Shown: positions 19,647-30,124, numbered from the stretch's first letter. The stretch is DNA of 64,000 nucleotides from Oceanimonas marisflavi (GCF_003049725.1 NZ_QAGM01000003.1:117803-181802), one strand, 5' to 3'. Translations and numbers: made by a program. Notes: a model not told the origin generated them from the sequence alone.

Positions 19647-20987
19647 TTATTGTCCTGCAATCTTCATATTGTCGATCAGCACGGAGCCGGTATGCAGGCT
19701 GGAGCGGGTTTCCACATCGGTGCCAATGGCCTGAATGCCGGCGAACATGGTTTTCAGATTGCCGGCAATGGTGATCTCTTCCACCGGATAGGCAATTTCG
19801 CCGTTTTCCACCCAGAAACCGGCGGCGCCGCGGGAATAGTCGCCGGTGACGATATTCACTCCCTGGCCCATCATTTCGGTCACCAGCAGACCGGTACCCA
19901 TTTGCTTGAGCAGTTCGTCGTGACTCTGGCCGCTGCTGGACACCGTCCAGTTGTGAATGCCGCCGGCATGGCCGGTCACCGGCAGCCCCAGCTTGCGGGC
20001 CGAGTAACTGGTCAGCAGGTAGGTCTGCAGCACACCGTTTTCGATAATATTGCGTTCAAGGGTGCGCACGCCTTCGTTGTCAAAGGGCGCACTGGCCAGC
20101 CCCTTGTGAAGATGGGGCTGCTCGTGAATGGTGAGCCAGCCGGGAAAAATCTGCTCGCCGCAGGCATCGAGCAGAAAGGACGACTGGCGATACAGGTTGC
20201 CGCCGCTGATGGCCATCACCAGATGGCCGAACAGGCCCGCCGCCACATCCGGGTGAAACAGCACCGGGGCCTGGGTGGTGCCAATTTTGCGCCCGCCCAG
20301 CCGCCCCAGCGTGCGGCTGACGGCCTCGTCGGCCACCTTTTCAGGCGTCCACAAGTCGTCAAAGCTGCGGGCCGAGGTATAGCCGTATTCCCGCTGCATG
20401 TCGCCGTTTTGCTCACCGATAAGCACACAACTCATGCCGTAGCGAGAGCCGGCAAAGCCCTTGATAAAGCCGTGACTGTTGCCGTAGACCCGAATGCCCA
20501 CATTGGCAGAAAAGCTGGCGCCGTCGGACTGCTTGATACGCTTGTCCCGGCCCAGCGCCGAGCGCTCGCACTGCAGCGCCAGCTCAATGCCTTCTGCCGG
20601 CTCCATGGCCCGGGGAAAACACAGCTCAAGTTCGGGGGATTCCCAGGCCAGCTGGTCGGCGTCGGCCAGGCCGGCGTGAGGATCGGCGGTGGTATAGCGG
20701 GAAATATCCAGCGCCGCCGCCACGGTGCGGGCAATGGCATCGGGGCGCAGATCCGAGGTGGAGGCCGAACCCTTGCGGCCGTCCCGGTAGACGGCAATGC
20801 CGAGAGCACCGTCCTTGTTGAACTCGATGTTCTCCAGCTCGGCATTGCGGGTGTTGACCGACAGTCCGGTCTGCTTGCTGATGGACACCTCTGCCGCGTC
20901 GGCACCCAGGCGCTTGGCGCTTTCCAGCGCCTGCTCTACCGCCAGCTCAAGCTGACGCTGTTCGTTGTGAATCTCTTCGGGAGTCAT
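19647..20987 (-). CDS. pmbA: Metalloprotease PmbA/TldE
   Basis: Partner subunit of TldD; the TldD/TldE pair processes microcin B17 and degrades unfolded peptides in E. coli. With the start at 20987 (MTPEEIHNEQRQLELAVEQAL) the protein has 446 residues, the family size. An ATG at 21020 with a better AGGGG ribosome-binding site would add 11 residues, so the start is not settled. Family stretches include FNKDGALGIAVYRDGRKGSAS and NIVTGDYSRGAAGFWVENG. Like other TldE proteins it lacks the HExxH zinc site of TldD. It diverges from darP, as in E. coli. Confidence 0.95.
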   Translation of the reverse strand: MTPEEIHNEQRQLELAVEQALESAKRLGADAAEVSISKQTGLSVNTRNAELENIEFNKDGALGIAVYRDGRKGSASTSDLRPDAIARTVAAALDISRYTTADPHAGLADADQLAWESPELELCFPRAMEPAEGIELALQCERSALGRDKRIKQSDGASFSANVGIRVYGNSHGFIKGFAGSRYGMSCVLIGEQNGDMQREYGYTSARSFDDLWTPEKVADEAVSRTLGRLGGRKIGTTQAPVLFHPDVAAGLFGHLVMAISGGNLYRQSSFLLDACGEQIFPGWLTIHEQPHLHKGLASAPFDNEGVRTLERNIIENGVLQTYLLTSYSARKLGLPVTGHAGGIHNWTVSSSGQSHDELLKQMGTGLLVTEMMGQGVNIVTGDYSRGAAGFWVENGEIAYPVEEITIAGNLKTMFAGIQAIGTDVETRSSLHTGSVLIDNMKIAGQ

Positions 20988-21090
20988 AGTGAATTCGCTG
21001 GTTCCGTTTGCCGTTAGCATAACAGACCCCTGCGCCCCTTGGGAGAAGCTGGTAATATATTCACCATCACCGATTTGCAAGAGAAATACC

Positions 21091-21612
21091 ATGCGCCATC
21101 ACGACGACCAGCCCGATCACGACGACGACATCGAATGGGTCAGTAAAAGCGAAATGAAACGGGAAAGCCAGGCCCTGCAGCAGCTTGGCATGGATCTGGT
21201 CAAGCTGAATCCGAGCGAGCTGGCCAAGGTGCCGCTGGATGAGGAGCTGAAGGACGCCATCGCCCTGGCCCACAAGCTGGCCAACAAGCGGGAAGCCCAG
21301 CGCCGCCATCTGCAGTTTATCGGCAAGCTGATGCGCAGCCGGGACGTCACCGCCATTCGCGAGGCCCTCAACGCCTTTGATCAGAAAAGCGCCGTGGCCA
21401 ATGCCCACTTTCACAAACTGGAGCAGTGGCGGGACCGGCTGATCAAGGAAGGCGACAAGGCGGTCAACGATCTGGTGGCCCAGCACCGCCAGCTCGACCG
21501 TCAGAAGCTGCGCCAGCTGGCCCGCACCGGCCGCAAGGAGCTGGCTGCCGGCCTGCCCCCCAAGGCCTACCGGGAACTGTTTCAGTACCTGAAGCAAAAC
21601 CTGGCACCGTAA
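21091..21612 (+). CDS. darP: Ribosome biogenesis factor DarP (YjgA/DUF615)
   Basis: The 173-residue charged protein belongs to the YjgA family, recently implicated in 50S subunit assembly in E. coli. The ATG at 21091 (MRHHDDQPDHDDDIEWVSKSEMKRE) gives the family start; upstream codons in frame overlap the pmbA promoter region. Conserved motifs are IEWVSKSEMKRES, QFIGKLMR and KAYRELFQYLK. It is divergent from pmbA, the conserved arrangement, and has no downstream partner before the repeat at 21641. Confidence 0.93.
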   Translation: MRHHDDQPDHDDDIEWVSKSEMKRESQALQQLGMDLVKLNPSELAKVPLDEELKDAIALAHKLANKREAQRRHLQFIGKLMRSRDVTAIREALNAFDQKSAVANAHFHKLEQWRDRLIKEGDKAVNDLVAQHRQLDRQKLRQLARTGRKELAAGLPPKAYRELFQYLKQNLAP

Positions 21613-21640
21613 GCAGACCCATACTACGAAACTACAGCAG

Positions 21641-21900
21641 GGTTGCACTCCGCCGACACGCTTCGAGCCCATCCTTGGGACGCTCGTCAAATGCCATCCA
21701 TGGCATTTGACGGTCGGCTCCGGCAATCCCTGCTGCAGCTTCGTGAAACATCGGCGTTGCCTGCCAGTGACTGTCTGACAACTCTGTATCGAAATACGCA
21801 GGACAAAGGGTGTCTGCTTCGCCGCGCCCTTCGCGCCAGGGATGGCGCGACGGAGCCTACAGGGAGGTATTCACGGCGTGCCGGCGAAGTAGTGCCCTTT
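21641..21900 (+). repeat. Dispersed intergenic repeat, copy A
   Basis: About 260 bases that recur in opposite orientation at 56664-56918, roughly 80% alike by eye with a few small indels. Shared landmarks in order: GGTTGC, CACGCTTC-AGCCCATCC, a palindrome around CCATCCATGG, CGGCTCCGGCAATCCC, ACATCGGCGTTGC, AAGGGTGTCTGCTTCGCCG, GCGCCAGGGATGGCGC and GGCGAAGTAGTGCCCTTT. It fills most of the 375-base gap between convergent darP and tldD. The open frame through it (containing MPSMAFDGRLRQS) has no ribosome-binding site or family support and is not called as a gene. Confidence 0.85.
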
Positions 21901-21945
21901 GGCCGGCGATATGCACAGCTCAGCAGACATTACTGACCAAACAAC

Positions 21946-21972
21946 AACGCCGGCAGCATGCCGGCGTTTTTT
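21946..21972 (+). terminator. Rho-independent terminator after darP / repeat A
   Basis: AACGCCGGC / GCCGGCGTT forms a perfect 9-bp stem with a 5-base loop, followed by TTTT on the plus strand. On the minus strand the flank is TTGTTGTTTGG, so it could also weakly end the tldD transcript. Confidence 0.85.
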
Positions 21973-21987
21973 GCTTTCAGGGGAGGC

Positions 21988-23433
21988 TTACTGAGTGCCG
22001 CCGACCGTCATGCGGTCCAGCTTGAGGGTAGGCTGGCCCACACCGACCGGCACGCTCTGGCCGTCCTTGCCGCACACGCCCACACCGGCGTCCAGACTCA
22101 GATCATTGCCCACCATGGACACCTGACTCATGGCTTCGGGGCCGTTGCCGATCAAAGTTGCGCCCTTGATCGGCGCGGTCAGTTTGCCGTCCTCGATGAA
22201 GTAGGCTTCCGAGGCGGAGAACACGAACCGGCCCGAGGTGATGTCCACCTGACCGCCGCCGAAGTTGGGGGCGTAAATACCCTTTTTTACACTCTTGATG
22301 ATCTCTTCCGGCGGCGTCTCACCGGGCAACATATAGGTGTTGGTCATGCGCGGCATCGGCAGGTGGGCATAGGACTCACGCCGGCCGTTGCCGGTGGGCG
22401 CCATGCCCATCAGCCGGGCATTGAGCTTGTCCTGCATATAGCCCTTGAGCACGCCGTTTTCGATCAGCACGTTATAGCCGCTGGGGGTGCCTTCGTCGTC
22501 GATGGTCAACGAGCCGCGGCGATCCGCCAGGGTGCCGTCGTCCACTATGGTGCACAGGGAGGAAGCCACCTTTTCACCAATACGGCCGGAGTAGGCGGAC
22601 GAGCCCTTGCGGTTAAAGTCCCCTTCCAGGCCGTGGCCCACGGCCTCGTGCAACAGCACCCCGGGCCAGCCGGCACCCAGCACCACCGGCATGGTGCCGG
22701 CTGGGGCGTCTACCGCTTCCAGGTTGACCAGGGCCTGTCGCACCGCTTCCCTGGCGTAGCCCATGGCTCTGGGCTGACCATCAATCTCTTCCAGAAAATA
22801 GTCATAGCCGATGCGGCCGCCACCGCCGCTGCTGCCGCGCTCACGGCGACCGTTGCGCTCGGCCAGCACAGAGCAGTTCAGCCGCACCAGGGGGCGCAGA
22901 TCCGTGGCCAGGGTGCCGTCGGTGGCCAGCACCAGCACCTCTTCATACACGCCGGAAATGGAGGCGATCACCTGAGTAACAGATGGATCCAGGCTGCGGG
23001 CAAAGGCATCCATTTGCTGCAACAGGGCAATTTTCTGCTCACGGCTCAGGCTGTCGAGGGGATTCACGCCCATATAACGGGCGGTTACCGGCTGTTGCTG
23101 GCCCACCTTGAAACGGCCGTCACCGCCGTGGGCGGCAATGCCCCGGGCGGCGCTCACCGCCTGGTCCAGGGCGGTGGCGGTGAGCTCGTCGGAATAGGCG
23201 AAGCCGGTCTTCTCGCCGCTCACCGCGCGCACGCCCACCCCCTGCTCTATGTTGTAGCTGCCGTCCTTGACGATACCGTCTTCCAGCACCCAGGACTCGT
23301 GCACACTGTTCTGAAAATACAGATCGGCAAAGTCGATCTGGTGGCGGCTCAGCCGCGCCAGCTGGGCGTCAAGCAGAGCCATGTCCAGCTCGTTGGGCAC
23401 CAGCAGGCTCTGGTTGATCTGTTCAATACTCAT
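21988..23433 (-). CDS. tldD: Metalloprotease TldD
   Basis: Zinc-metalloprotease subunit of the TldD/TldE pair. The ATG at 23433 ([21 protein letters not shown]), with GGAGAG upstream, gives 481 residues, the E. coli length. The active-site motif [13 protein letters not shown] carries the HExxH zinc ligands. Its ATG overlaps the TGA of the upstream nitrilase gene (ATGA, 23430-23433), so it is in the rng-yhdP-nitrilase-tldD transcript. Its partner pmbA lies just 1 kb away on the same strand, across darP and repeat A. Confidence 0.97.
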   Translation of the reverse strand: MSIEQINQSLLVPNELDMALLDAQLARLSRHQIDFADLYFQNSVHESWVLEDGIVKDGSYNIEQGVGVRAVSGEKTGFAYSDELTATALDQAVSAARGIAAHGGDGRFKVGQQQPVTARYMGVNPLDSLSREQKIALLQQMDAFARSLDPSVTQVIASISGVYEEVLVLATDGTLATDLRPLVRLNCSVLAERNGRRERGSSGGGGRIGYDYFLEEIDGQPRAMGYAREAVRQALVNLEAVDAPAGTMPVVLGAGWPGVLLHEAVGHGLEGDFNRKGSSAYSGRIGEKVASSLCTIVDDGTLADRRGSLTIDDEGTPSGYNVLIENGVLKGYMQDKLNARLMGMAPTGNGRRESYAHLPMPRMTNTYMLPGETPPEEIIKSVKKGIYAPNFGGGQVDITSGRFVFSASEAYFIEDGKLTAPIKGATLIGNGPEAMSQVSMVGNDLSLDAGVGVCGKDGQSVPVGVGQPTLKLDRMTVGGTQ

Positions 23434-24257
23434 TTTTTGTCTCTCCATACCGCCCGCAGGCGGGCATGTTGGGCCACTGGCATCTGGCGGCGTATACTGT
23501 CGAGGCGTTGCCGGTCGAGGGAAGCGACAATCAGGCCCTCACCATTGGGCAGACAGGCACAAATTTCGCCCCAGGGATCCAGGATCACCGAATGTCCCCA
23601 GGTCTGACGTCCGCCGGCATGCTCACCCACCTGGCCGGCGGCCAGTACATAACACTGGTTTTCAATGGCCCGGGCCTGTAACAGGGGCAGCCAGTGGGCC
23701 TGTCCCGTTACCCGGGTGAACGCCGCCGGCACCATTAATATGTCGGCCCCCTGCTCGCGCAGAGCGCGATACAGCTCGGGAAAACGCAGATCATAACAGA
23801 TCGACAGGCCCAGACGACCAAAGGGGCTGTCCACCACACAAAGTTCATTACCCGGGGCAAAGGTATCGGACTCCCGGTAACGGCCATGGCCATCGGCCAC
23901 GTCCACATCAAACAGGTGCAGCTTGTGATAGCAGGCGATCCGCTCCCCTTGCTCATCATACACCAGGCAGCTGGTGTGCAGTTTGTCACTGCCTTCAATG
24001 CGGGTAGGCATGGAGCCAACCACCAGCCAGATCCCCAGGCGTTTCGCCCAGTGGGCAAAACAGTCCTGCACCGGACCTTCCCCCAGCGGTTCGGCCACAC
24101 TCAGTACCGCCTTGCGACCGCCAAACACCACGGCATTTTCCGGCAGCTGCACCAGCAGGGGGCGGCTGACGGGCAGCCGCTCCAGCAGGGATTCAATCCG
24201 CTGCCGGTTAGCATTCCAGTCGGCGCCAGCGTTCAGTTGCAGGGCTACCAGTTCCAT
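23430..24257 (-). CDS. Carbon-nitrogen hydrolase (Nit/YbeM-like amidase)
   Basis: Nitrilase-superfamily amidase of 275 residues. The catalytic triad is visible: Glu40 (QLPENAV), Lys112 ([12 protein letters not shown]) and Cys154 ([16 protein letters not shown]). The overall sequence resembles the Nit1/Nit2 branch, whose members hydrolyse deaminated glutathione, a metabolite-repair reaction; that substrate is inferred. It abuts yhdP (stop at 24258) with no gap and overlaps tldD by 4 bases. The same yhdP-nitrilase-tldD order is common in gammaproteobacteria. Confidence 0.9.
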   Translation of the reverse strand: MELVALQLNAGADWNANRQRIESLLERLPVSRPLLVQLPENAVVFGGRKAVLSVAEPLGEGPVQDCFAHWAKRLGIWLVVGSMPTRIEGSDKLHTSCLVYDEQGERIACYHKLHLFDVDVADGHGRYRESDTFAPGNELCVVDSPFGRLGLSICYDLRFPELYRALREQGADILMVPAAFTRVTGQAHWLPLLQARAIENQCYVLAAGQVGEHAGGRQTWGHSVILDPWGEICACLPNGEGLIVASLDRQRLDSIRRQMPVAQHARLRAVWRDKK

Positions 24258-27200
24258 TTATTGCTCCTTGTTGGTTTGCAGCAGGCGAATTTGATCCCGC
24301 TCCCGGCCCAGCTCGCTGACTTTCGGGTTGGCAAGCGGACCGCTCACGCGATATCGAATACGGGTGAATACATCTACCACAGGCCCCAGCACCTTGGACA
24401 GGGCCAGCACATAAAGGCCGGTCACCGGTGTAACGGCAAAGGCGGCCAGCACCGGCAGATTACCGGTGAGGTTGGGAGTGAATTCAAAGCGGTAATCAAG
24501 CTGCTCCGTCGCCATATTCACCCGGCCCCGTCCGGTCAGATTGCCGGCCGCCCCTTTCAGCAGAAAATCGTCATTGTGCAACGCGCCATTTTGAAACTCA
24601 CCGGTGGCACGAATGCTGTCAAAATAGAACCCTTCCTCAAACACATCGCGAAAGTCCAGCCGCAGCCGGCGCAATACCGAATCCATACTCAGCACCGACA
24701 GCAATCCCGCTCCCCGATCGCTGAGCTCGGTGAGCACGCCGGCACCGGTTTCCACGCTCACGGTGCCGTTCAGGGTAGCAGGCTCAGGCTGCCAGGGCAG
24801 CCCGGGCCAGCTCAGCTCGCCTTCCAATAACGCCTGGGTATCCCGGAACGGCGAGGTTTCCCCCATGGCCTGCCACAATGCCTGCAGGGACTGCGCGCCG
24901 CCCTGCCACTGCAGCCGGCTGATATCACCGCTCTCGTGCTGCAGCCAGCGCCCTTGCGCCCGTCCCTGCAGCTGCGGGCCGTCCAGCCAGAGGTCATCCA
25001 GCTGCACGCCGTTTTCCGCGGTTAGCGGCGACAGCTGAAAACCGGCCTTGCCCAGAGCCAGATCGCGCCAGCGGCAGTCATCGCAACGAAACACCAGCGC
25101 CGGTATGCTGGATGGCTCGATCCGCCCGCTGGCAGCCCCCCCTTCGGCAGGTCCGGGAGCCAACCACAAGCGCTCAAAGCGGGCCGTTACCGGCTCATGG
25201 TTACCCCAGGCAAGCTCTCCTTTCACCTGCCGCGCATTGACCGCCAGCCGGTGCCGGCCGGCCTCGGCCGGCGTCAGCGTCAGGCTCAGATCACTGAGCG
25301 GCTGACGCCACAGTTCACCGCGATCGGCACGTATGGCCACCCGGTAACGCTCAGGCCAGTGCAGCGCCACTGCCGGCGTCTGATCATGGTGCCCCGGGCG
25401 CAGCGCCAGCCAGTCATCCAGTCTGAGCTCGGCCAGATGGGCCGCCACATCCAGGGTTGCCCGGGGAGGTCTGGCTTCGGCACCGCCACTATTCACCCAG
25501 AGCCGCTTGATTTGTACACCGCCGGCGTCAAAGCCCAGCCGCAGCTCGGCGTCGATGTCCGGTGCCATATCCAGTCGCGCCTGAGCCTGAGCCGTATCAC
25601 CGGACAGGGTCAGGCGCAGTGGCCGCTCCCGCTGCGCATCCTTGCCCAGAGGCGGCGGCAGACGGCTGGCCAGCCCGGCCAGCTCCGAGCCCAGCTCGGC
25701 GGTGTAATTCACCCGTCCTTCGGCCATGTTCAACTGCACTCGGCCCTGCCAGCCGGCCTCGCCCTGCAGCCCTCCCAGCCAGGGCTGTGCCCGGCCCAGG
25801 GCATCGCCCTGCAAGCGCCCGGCCAGGCCGATATCGGCGCGGTAGCCGGCCTCGGTCACCCTGCCCTGATAATCCACCGTCAGCGGCTGGTCCAGCCAGC
25901 GGGCCTGCAGCCCCTGCAGGCGGGTGTTTTTTTCATCAAAAACCAGTTTTCCGTTCACTTCGCTCAGCGGCATGGCCAGGGGAGCAACCCATACCTCGTT
26001 GCCGGCAAAGTCCACCTCCCCATGCACACCCACGGGACCACCGGTCAGGGGAATATCAAGGGCCAGTTTGCCACTAAGTGGGCCGGAGACCTGCACCTGC
26101 TCCAGGGTGGTACCTACCGAGCCGGCCAGAGGTGATTGTTGCAGATAAGTGGTCACCGCTTCTCCGGCCCCCTGAATGCCGGCATTCAGCGCCAGCCGGG
26201 CGCTGCGGTCGAGGGGAGCAATGCGGGCATCGATGTCGCTGGCCTGCACCTTGCCCAGCCGGCCGCTCGGTCCGCTCATGTACAGACCGTCATTCTCAAA
26301 CAACAGGTTCAGGCCGAGATCGGTCAGGGGCTGCCAGTGGGGATCAAAGCGGAACTCGGCGTCACGCAGGGGAACCCGCGCCTGAAAGATGCCGCTGCCG
26401 TCGTGATAGGGAAATCGGTTGAGGCGACCGTACCAGAGCACCTCGGCGTGCTCTGCATGACCATCGCGAATGGCCCCCTGCAGATAATCCACCAGCCGGG
26501 ATCCCATCACCGGCTCGGGCAGATAGCTGCCGGCGCGCCCGGCCCGGTGCAGATCCACCCGGGCAGAAGCGCTGAGCAGGGGCGACTGTTCCGGCGCCAG
26601 CTGCAGGCTGAACCAGGCGTCGAGGCTCAGGTCATCCCCTTCCACCTCCAGCCGGTCACTCCACAGCCACCAGCCATGAGCGCGTTTTTGCCATTGCAGG
26701 GCAGCGTTGAGCCGCCGTATGGGCCAGGTACCGCGAAAGGCCTGGTCCCATTGCCAGCCAACCGGCTCGGACTGCTGAAATGTCAGCCTTCCATGGTCGG
26801 CGGCAAAAGAAAAACGGCCATTGAGCCCCTGTGTTTGCGGCGCCCAGCCAAAGGCCCGGGTACTGACATCATCAAACTCACCATCCAGATGCCAGTCGCT
26901 GCCATCGACACCGGCGTCAAAACGCAGCCCCGACAGCCGGCCCCTGGGCGCAATGCCCGCCAGCTGGTGAGCGGCGGCAGGCCAGTAGTATTCTCCCCAC
27001 TGGGCCAGCAACGCCAGATCGGTAAAGCTGAGCCGGTCCAGATAACCACTGAGCCGATCGTCATGGCGATCAAGCTGTACCCGCCAGCTGGGCCAGGCTT
27101 CACCGTCGACGCTGATGTCGATATTGCTGCTGGCCAGCTGCCAGCCCTGAGCGGTGGGTTGCCACTGAATACGACCGCCATTTACCGCTATGGTGTGGCT

Positions 27201-28001
27201 GTCTCCCCAGCCGGCGCGGTTTGCTCCCAGGGTCAGCAGGGCCGCCTGCGGCTCGCCCTGTTGCCATTCCAGCCAGGCTTCAAAAGAAACCTCAGCAGAC
27301 ACCCGCTCATCCCCGGGGCGGATTCGGGCCAGCGCCGGACCGGCATCGACGCCGTCGGCCTGCAGGTAGATACCCCCACTCAGCTCGTCAATATCCCCCT
27401 CTAGACGGCCTTTAAACACAAATTGCTGACCATCACCGGTGCCAAAGCCCAGGCGGCCTTCGCCCTGGTGCAGACCGGGCCGGTTGTGCCAGCTCAGGGC
27501 GGGAATATACAGCTCCAGCAGGGGGCTGCCCGGGCTGGCCAGCACCAGCTGCGCGTCCACCAGGGTCAGCCGCTCCACCCCCTGCAGCGCTAGGGTTCTC
27601 AGAGTCTCCAGATCGGTGCCACCGCCCTGCGGATTCTCCTTCGGCCTCAGGGGAAGACGCAGTCCGTCGAGGGTGACCTCGTTGAGCACCGGCCGCCACT
27701 GGCGCAGGCTCTGCCACAGCTGAACGTCGATCAGTGCCCGCCGCAGGGTCAGATCCGGCTGTGACGGACGCTGCAGGCGCACCTCTTCCAGCACCAGCAC
27801 GGGGCCATAATCCTGCCAGTCCAGGCCCAGACCGCCGATGTTCAGGGTCAGGCTGTGTTCGCTGAGCAGATGGTCGAGCCACTGCTGTTGCAGGGTAGCG
27901 AGCCAGGGAGAGCCAAAGCGCAGCAGGGTGACCAGCAGGGCCACCACCACGGCGGCGCCGGCCAGACCAAACCAGGCCCAGCTCAGGCTGCGTTTTATCA
28001 C
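24258..28001 (-). CDS. yhdP: AsmA-like lipid transport protein YhdP
   Basis: Very large AsmA/TamB-class envelope protein. YhdP, with TamB and YdbH, moves phospholipids to the outer membrane in E. coli. The frame is open to 28250, but a GTG at 28001 (VIKRSLSWAWFGLAGAA), sharing one base with the rng stop, gives 1247 residues (E. coli about 1266) and places the membrane anchor at residues 8-26. The rest is a long beta-rich periplasmic region. The C-terminal DUF3971/AsmA_2-like part ends with YVLALSKVLGPVVDVFTRIRY. Confidence 0.93.
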   Translation of the reverse strand: MIKRSLSWAWFGLAGAAVVVALLVTLLRFGSPWLATLQQQWLDHLLSEHSLTLNIGGLGLDWQDYGPVLVLEEVRLQRPSQPDLTLRRALIDVQLWQSLRQWRPVLNEVTLDGLRLPLRPKENPQGGGTDLETLRTLALQGVERLTLVDAQLVLASPGSPLLELYIPALSWHNRPGLHQGEGRLGFGTGDGQQFVFKGRLEGDIDELSGGIYLQADGVDAGPALARIRPGDERVSAEVSFEAWLEWQQGEPQAALLTLGANRAGWGDSHTIAVNGGRIQWQPTAQGWQLASSNIDISVDGEAWPSWRVQLDRHDDRLSGYLDRLSFTDLALLAQWGEYYWPAAAHQLAGIAPRGRLSGLRFDAGVDGSDWHLDGEFDDVSTRAFGWAPQTQGLNGRFSFAADHGRLTFQQSEPVGWQWDQAFRGTWPIRRLNAALQWQKRAHGWWLWSDRLEVEGDDLSLDAWFSLQLAPEQSPLLSASARVDLHRAGRAGSYLPEPVMGSRLVDYLQGAIRDGHAEHAEVLWYGRLNRFPYHDGSGIFQARVPLRDAEFRFDPHWQPLTDLGLNLLFENDGLYMSGPSGRLGKVQASDIDARIAPLDRSARLALNAGIQGAGEAVTTYLQQSPLAGSVGTTLEQVQVSGPLSGKLALDIPLTGGPVGVHGEVDFAGNEVWVAPLAMPLSEVNGKLVFDEKNTRLQGLQARWLDQPLTVDYQGRVTEAGYRADIGLAGRLQGDALGRAQPWLGGLQGEAGWQGRVQLNMAEGRVNYTAELGSELAGLASRLPPPLGKDAQRERPLRLTLSGDTAQAQARLDMAPDIDAELRLGFDAGGVQIKRLWVNSGGAEARPPRATLDVAAHLAELRLDDWLALRPGHHDQTPAVALHWPERYRVAIRADRGELWRQPLSDLSLTLTPAEAGRHRLAVNARQVKGELAWGNHEPVTARFERLWLAPGPAEGGAASGRIEPSSIPALVFRCDDCRWRDLALGKAGFQLSPLTAENGVQLDDLWLDGPQLQGRAQGRWLQHESGDISRLQWQGGAQSLQALWQAMGETSPFRDTQALLEGELSWPGLPWQPEPATLNGTVSVETGAGVLTELSDRGAGLLSVLSMDSVLRRLRLDFRDVFEEGFYFDSIRATGEFQNGALHNDDFLLKGAAGNLTGRGRVNMATEQLDYRFEFTPNLTGNLPVLAAFAVTPVTGLYVLALSKVLGPVVDVFTRIRYRVSGPLANPKVSELGRERDQIRLLQTNKEQ

Positions 28002-29470
28002 TACATCATTACCACGTCGAATTGCTCCTGATTGTACAGGGGCTCGTTGTTGACCCTGACCTGCTTGCCGATAAAGACTTCCAGCTCGGCCAGCATATGG
28101 GATTCGTCTTCCTGCAGCGCGTTGGCCACGGCGGTGGAGGCATAAACCACAAATTTGTCGGCGTCGTAGGCCTTGTTGACCCTGAGTATTTCCCGCAGTA
28201 TTTCGTAGCTGACGGTTTCCACAGTTTTCACCCGGGCCCGGCCATTGCACTCGGGGCAGGCATCACACAACACATGCTCCAGGCTCTCCCGGGTGCGCTT
28301 GCGGGTCATCTCCACCAGTCCCAGCTGGGAAAAACCGTTAACGTTGGTCTTGGCCCTGTCCCGGGACAACGCCAGCTCCAGACTGTGCAGCACCCGGCGC
28401 TTGTGATCCTCATCGTACATGTCGATAAAGTCGATAATGATGATGCCCCCCAGGTTGCGCAGCCGCAACTGGCGGGCAATGGCCTGAGTCGCCTCGATAT
28501 TGGTGTTGAAGATGGTTTCTTCCAGATTGCGGTGGCCGACAAAGGCGCCGGTGTTGATGTCGATGGTGGTCATGGCTTCGGTCTGATCGATGATCAGGTA
28601 ACCGCCGGACTTGAGCTCGACCTTGCGATCCAGCGCCCGCTGGATCTCGTTTTCCACATCGTAAAGATCGAAAATGGGCGAGTTGCCATGGTAGTACTCG
28701 ATGCGTCCGGACAGCTCGGGCACGAATTCGTCCACAAAGGTACGCAGGCTGTCGCAGGTTTCCCGGGAGTCGACCCGAATACGATCCAGCTCGGCACCGA
28801 CAAAATCACGCACGATGCGAAACGCCAGCCGCAGATCCTGATACAGCATGGAGCAGGACGGATACTTGCCCCGGCGCTCCAGGATCTTGCGCCACAGCCG
28901 CTTGAGAAAGGCCGCGTCCTGGGCCAGCTCCTGCTCACCGATGCCCTCGGCGGCGGTACGAATGATAAAGCCGCCCAGATCGTCCACATGCTCCGCAGCC
29001 AGGGCCTTGAGCCGCTCCCGCTCCTGCTCCGAGTCGATGCGCTGGGAAACGCCCACATAGGCGCTGCCGGGCATAAACACCAGGTAACGGGACGGCAGGG
29101 TAATGTCGGTGGTCAGGCGGGCGCCCTTGGTGCCGAGGGGGTCCTTGACCACCTGTACCATGATGTCCTGGCCCTGACGCACCAGCTCGGCAATGTTGCC
29201 GGCCTGAAAATGGGCCTGCTCCCGGGTGTCCACACACTCGGTGTGGGGCACTATGTCGGAGGCATGCAGAAAGGCAGCGCGCTCACCGCCAATGTCCACA
29301 AAGGCCGCCTGCATGCCGGGCAGCACCCGGCTGACCTTGCCCTTGTAAATATTGCCAACGATACCGCGCCGGGCCTGGCGCTCGATGTGCACTTCCTGCA
29401 GGATACCGTTTTCCACCAGGGCCACCCGGGTCTCCGCCGGGGTCATATTGATAATCAGTTCTGCAGACAT
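28001..29470 (-). CDS. rng: Ribonuclease G
   Basis: Single-strand endoribonuclease that matures the 5' end of 16S rRNA and degrades some mRNAs. The 489 residues match E. coli RNase G. The N-terminal S1 domain is GIVGNIYKGKVSRVLPGMQAAF-like, split by the usual insert. The DNase I-like catalytic part contains TTIDINTGAF and IIIIDFIDM with the metal-binding aspartates. The zinc-link region is CDACPECNG. There is no long C-terminal degradosome scaffold, which separates it from RNase E. Confidence 0.97.
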   Translation of the reverse strand: MSAELIINMTPAETRVALVENGILQEVHIERQARRGIVGNIYKGKVSRVLPGMQAAFVDIGGERAAFLHASDIVPHTECVDTREQAHFQAGNIAELVRQGQDIMVQVVKDPLGTKGARLTTDITLPSRYLVFMPGSAYVGVSQRIDSEQERERLKALAAEHVDDLGGFIIRTAAEGIGEQELAQDAAFLKRLWRKILERRGKYPSCSMLYQDLRLAFRIVRDFVGAELDRIRVDSRETCDSLRTFVDEFVPELSGRIEYYHGNSPIFDLYDVENEIQRALDRKVELKSGGYLIIDQTEAMTTIDINTGAFVGHRNLEETIFNTNIEATQAIARQLRLRNLGGIIIIDFIDMYDEDHKRRVLHSLELALSRDRAKTNVNGFSQLGLVEMTRKRTRESLEHVLCDACPECNGRARVKTVETVSYEILREILRVNKAYDADKFVVYASTAVANALQEDESHMLAELEVFIGKQVRVNNEPLYNQEQFDVVMM

Positions 29471-29539
29471 ACAGGCTCCGCCAGTCTGGATAGAGAATGT
29501 CTTAAATTAACACAGAATGGCGGCGTTCAAGAGCCGGAA

Positions 29540-30115
29540 TCAGCCCGTTATCACGCCGTTGCGGTGCAGCAAAGCCTCGGTTTCCACCAGCGGCAGACCC
29601 ACCACGGCGCTGTAGCTGCCATTGATGCGTGACACAAAGCGCCCCCCCAGCCCCTGAATACCGTAGCCACCGGCCTTGTCGGCGGGCTCACCGGTGTGCC
29701 AGTAACGGTCGATGTCTCGATCACTCAGGGCGCGAAAAGTCACTTCGGTGGTGACCAGCACCGTCTCACAGCCGCCACCTGTGGCCAGCGCCATGGCGGT
29801 CATCACCTGATGAGTGCGTCCCGACAGCCGGCGCAGCATGGCCTTGCCGTGAACCTCGCTTTGAGGCTTTTCCAGCACCTCGCCGTCCACCACCACTATG
29901 GTGTCACCGCCCAGCACCGGCAGCGGCTGTGGTGCCAGCGCCACCCCCGCCCGCGCCTTGTCCCGGGCCAGCCGCTGCACATAGTCGGCGGCGGCCTCGC
30001 CCGGCTGCCGGCATTCCTCCACCTCGAGGCGAACCAGTGCAAAGTTCACCCCCAGTTGGGCCAGCAGTTCCCGGCGGCGGGGCGAAGCAGAAGCGAGATA
30101 CAGGGCAAGTGTCAT
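29540..30115 (-). CDS. yhdE: Maf-family nucleotide pyrophosphatase (dTTP/UTPase type)
   Basis: House-cleaning nucleotide pyrophosphatase. The 191-residue protein starts with the Maf signature [13 protein letters not shown] and contains [18 protein letters not shown] and [30 protein letters not shown], typical of the YhdE branch that hydrolyses dTTP, UTP and modified pyrimidine nucleotides. It sits between mreD and rng, as in E. coli, with 9 bases to mreD. Confidence 0.95.
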   Translation of the reverse strand: MTLALYLASASPRRRELLAQLGVNFALVRLEVEECRQPGEAAADYVQRLARDKARAGVALAPQPLPVLGGDTIVVVDGEVLEKPQSEVHGKAMLRRLSGRTHQVMTAMALATGGGCETVLVTTEVTFRALSDRDIDRYWHTGEPADKAGGYGIQGLGGRFVSRINGSYSAVVGLPLVETEALLHRNGVITG

Positions 30116-30124
30116 GACACCTCC

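Noticed and set aside
21643..21936. A 97-codon frame after darP
   Set aside because: It lies within dispersed repeat A, lacks a ribosome-binding site and is explained by the repeat.
28002..28250. N-terminal extension of YhdP
   Set aside because: The extra 83 codons lie entirely within rng in another frame and have no family similarity; the GTG at 28001 gives the expected anchor and length.
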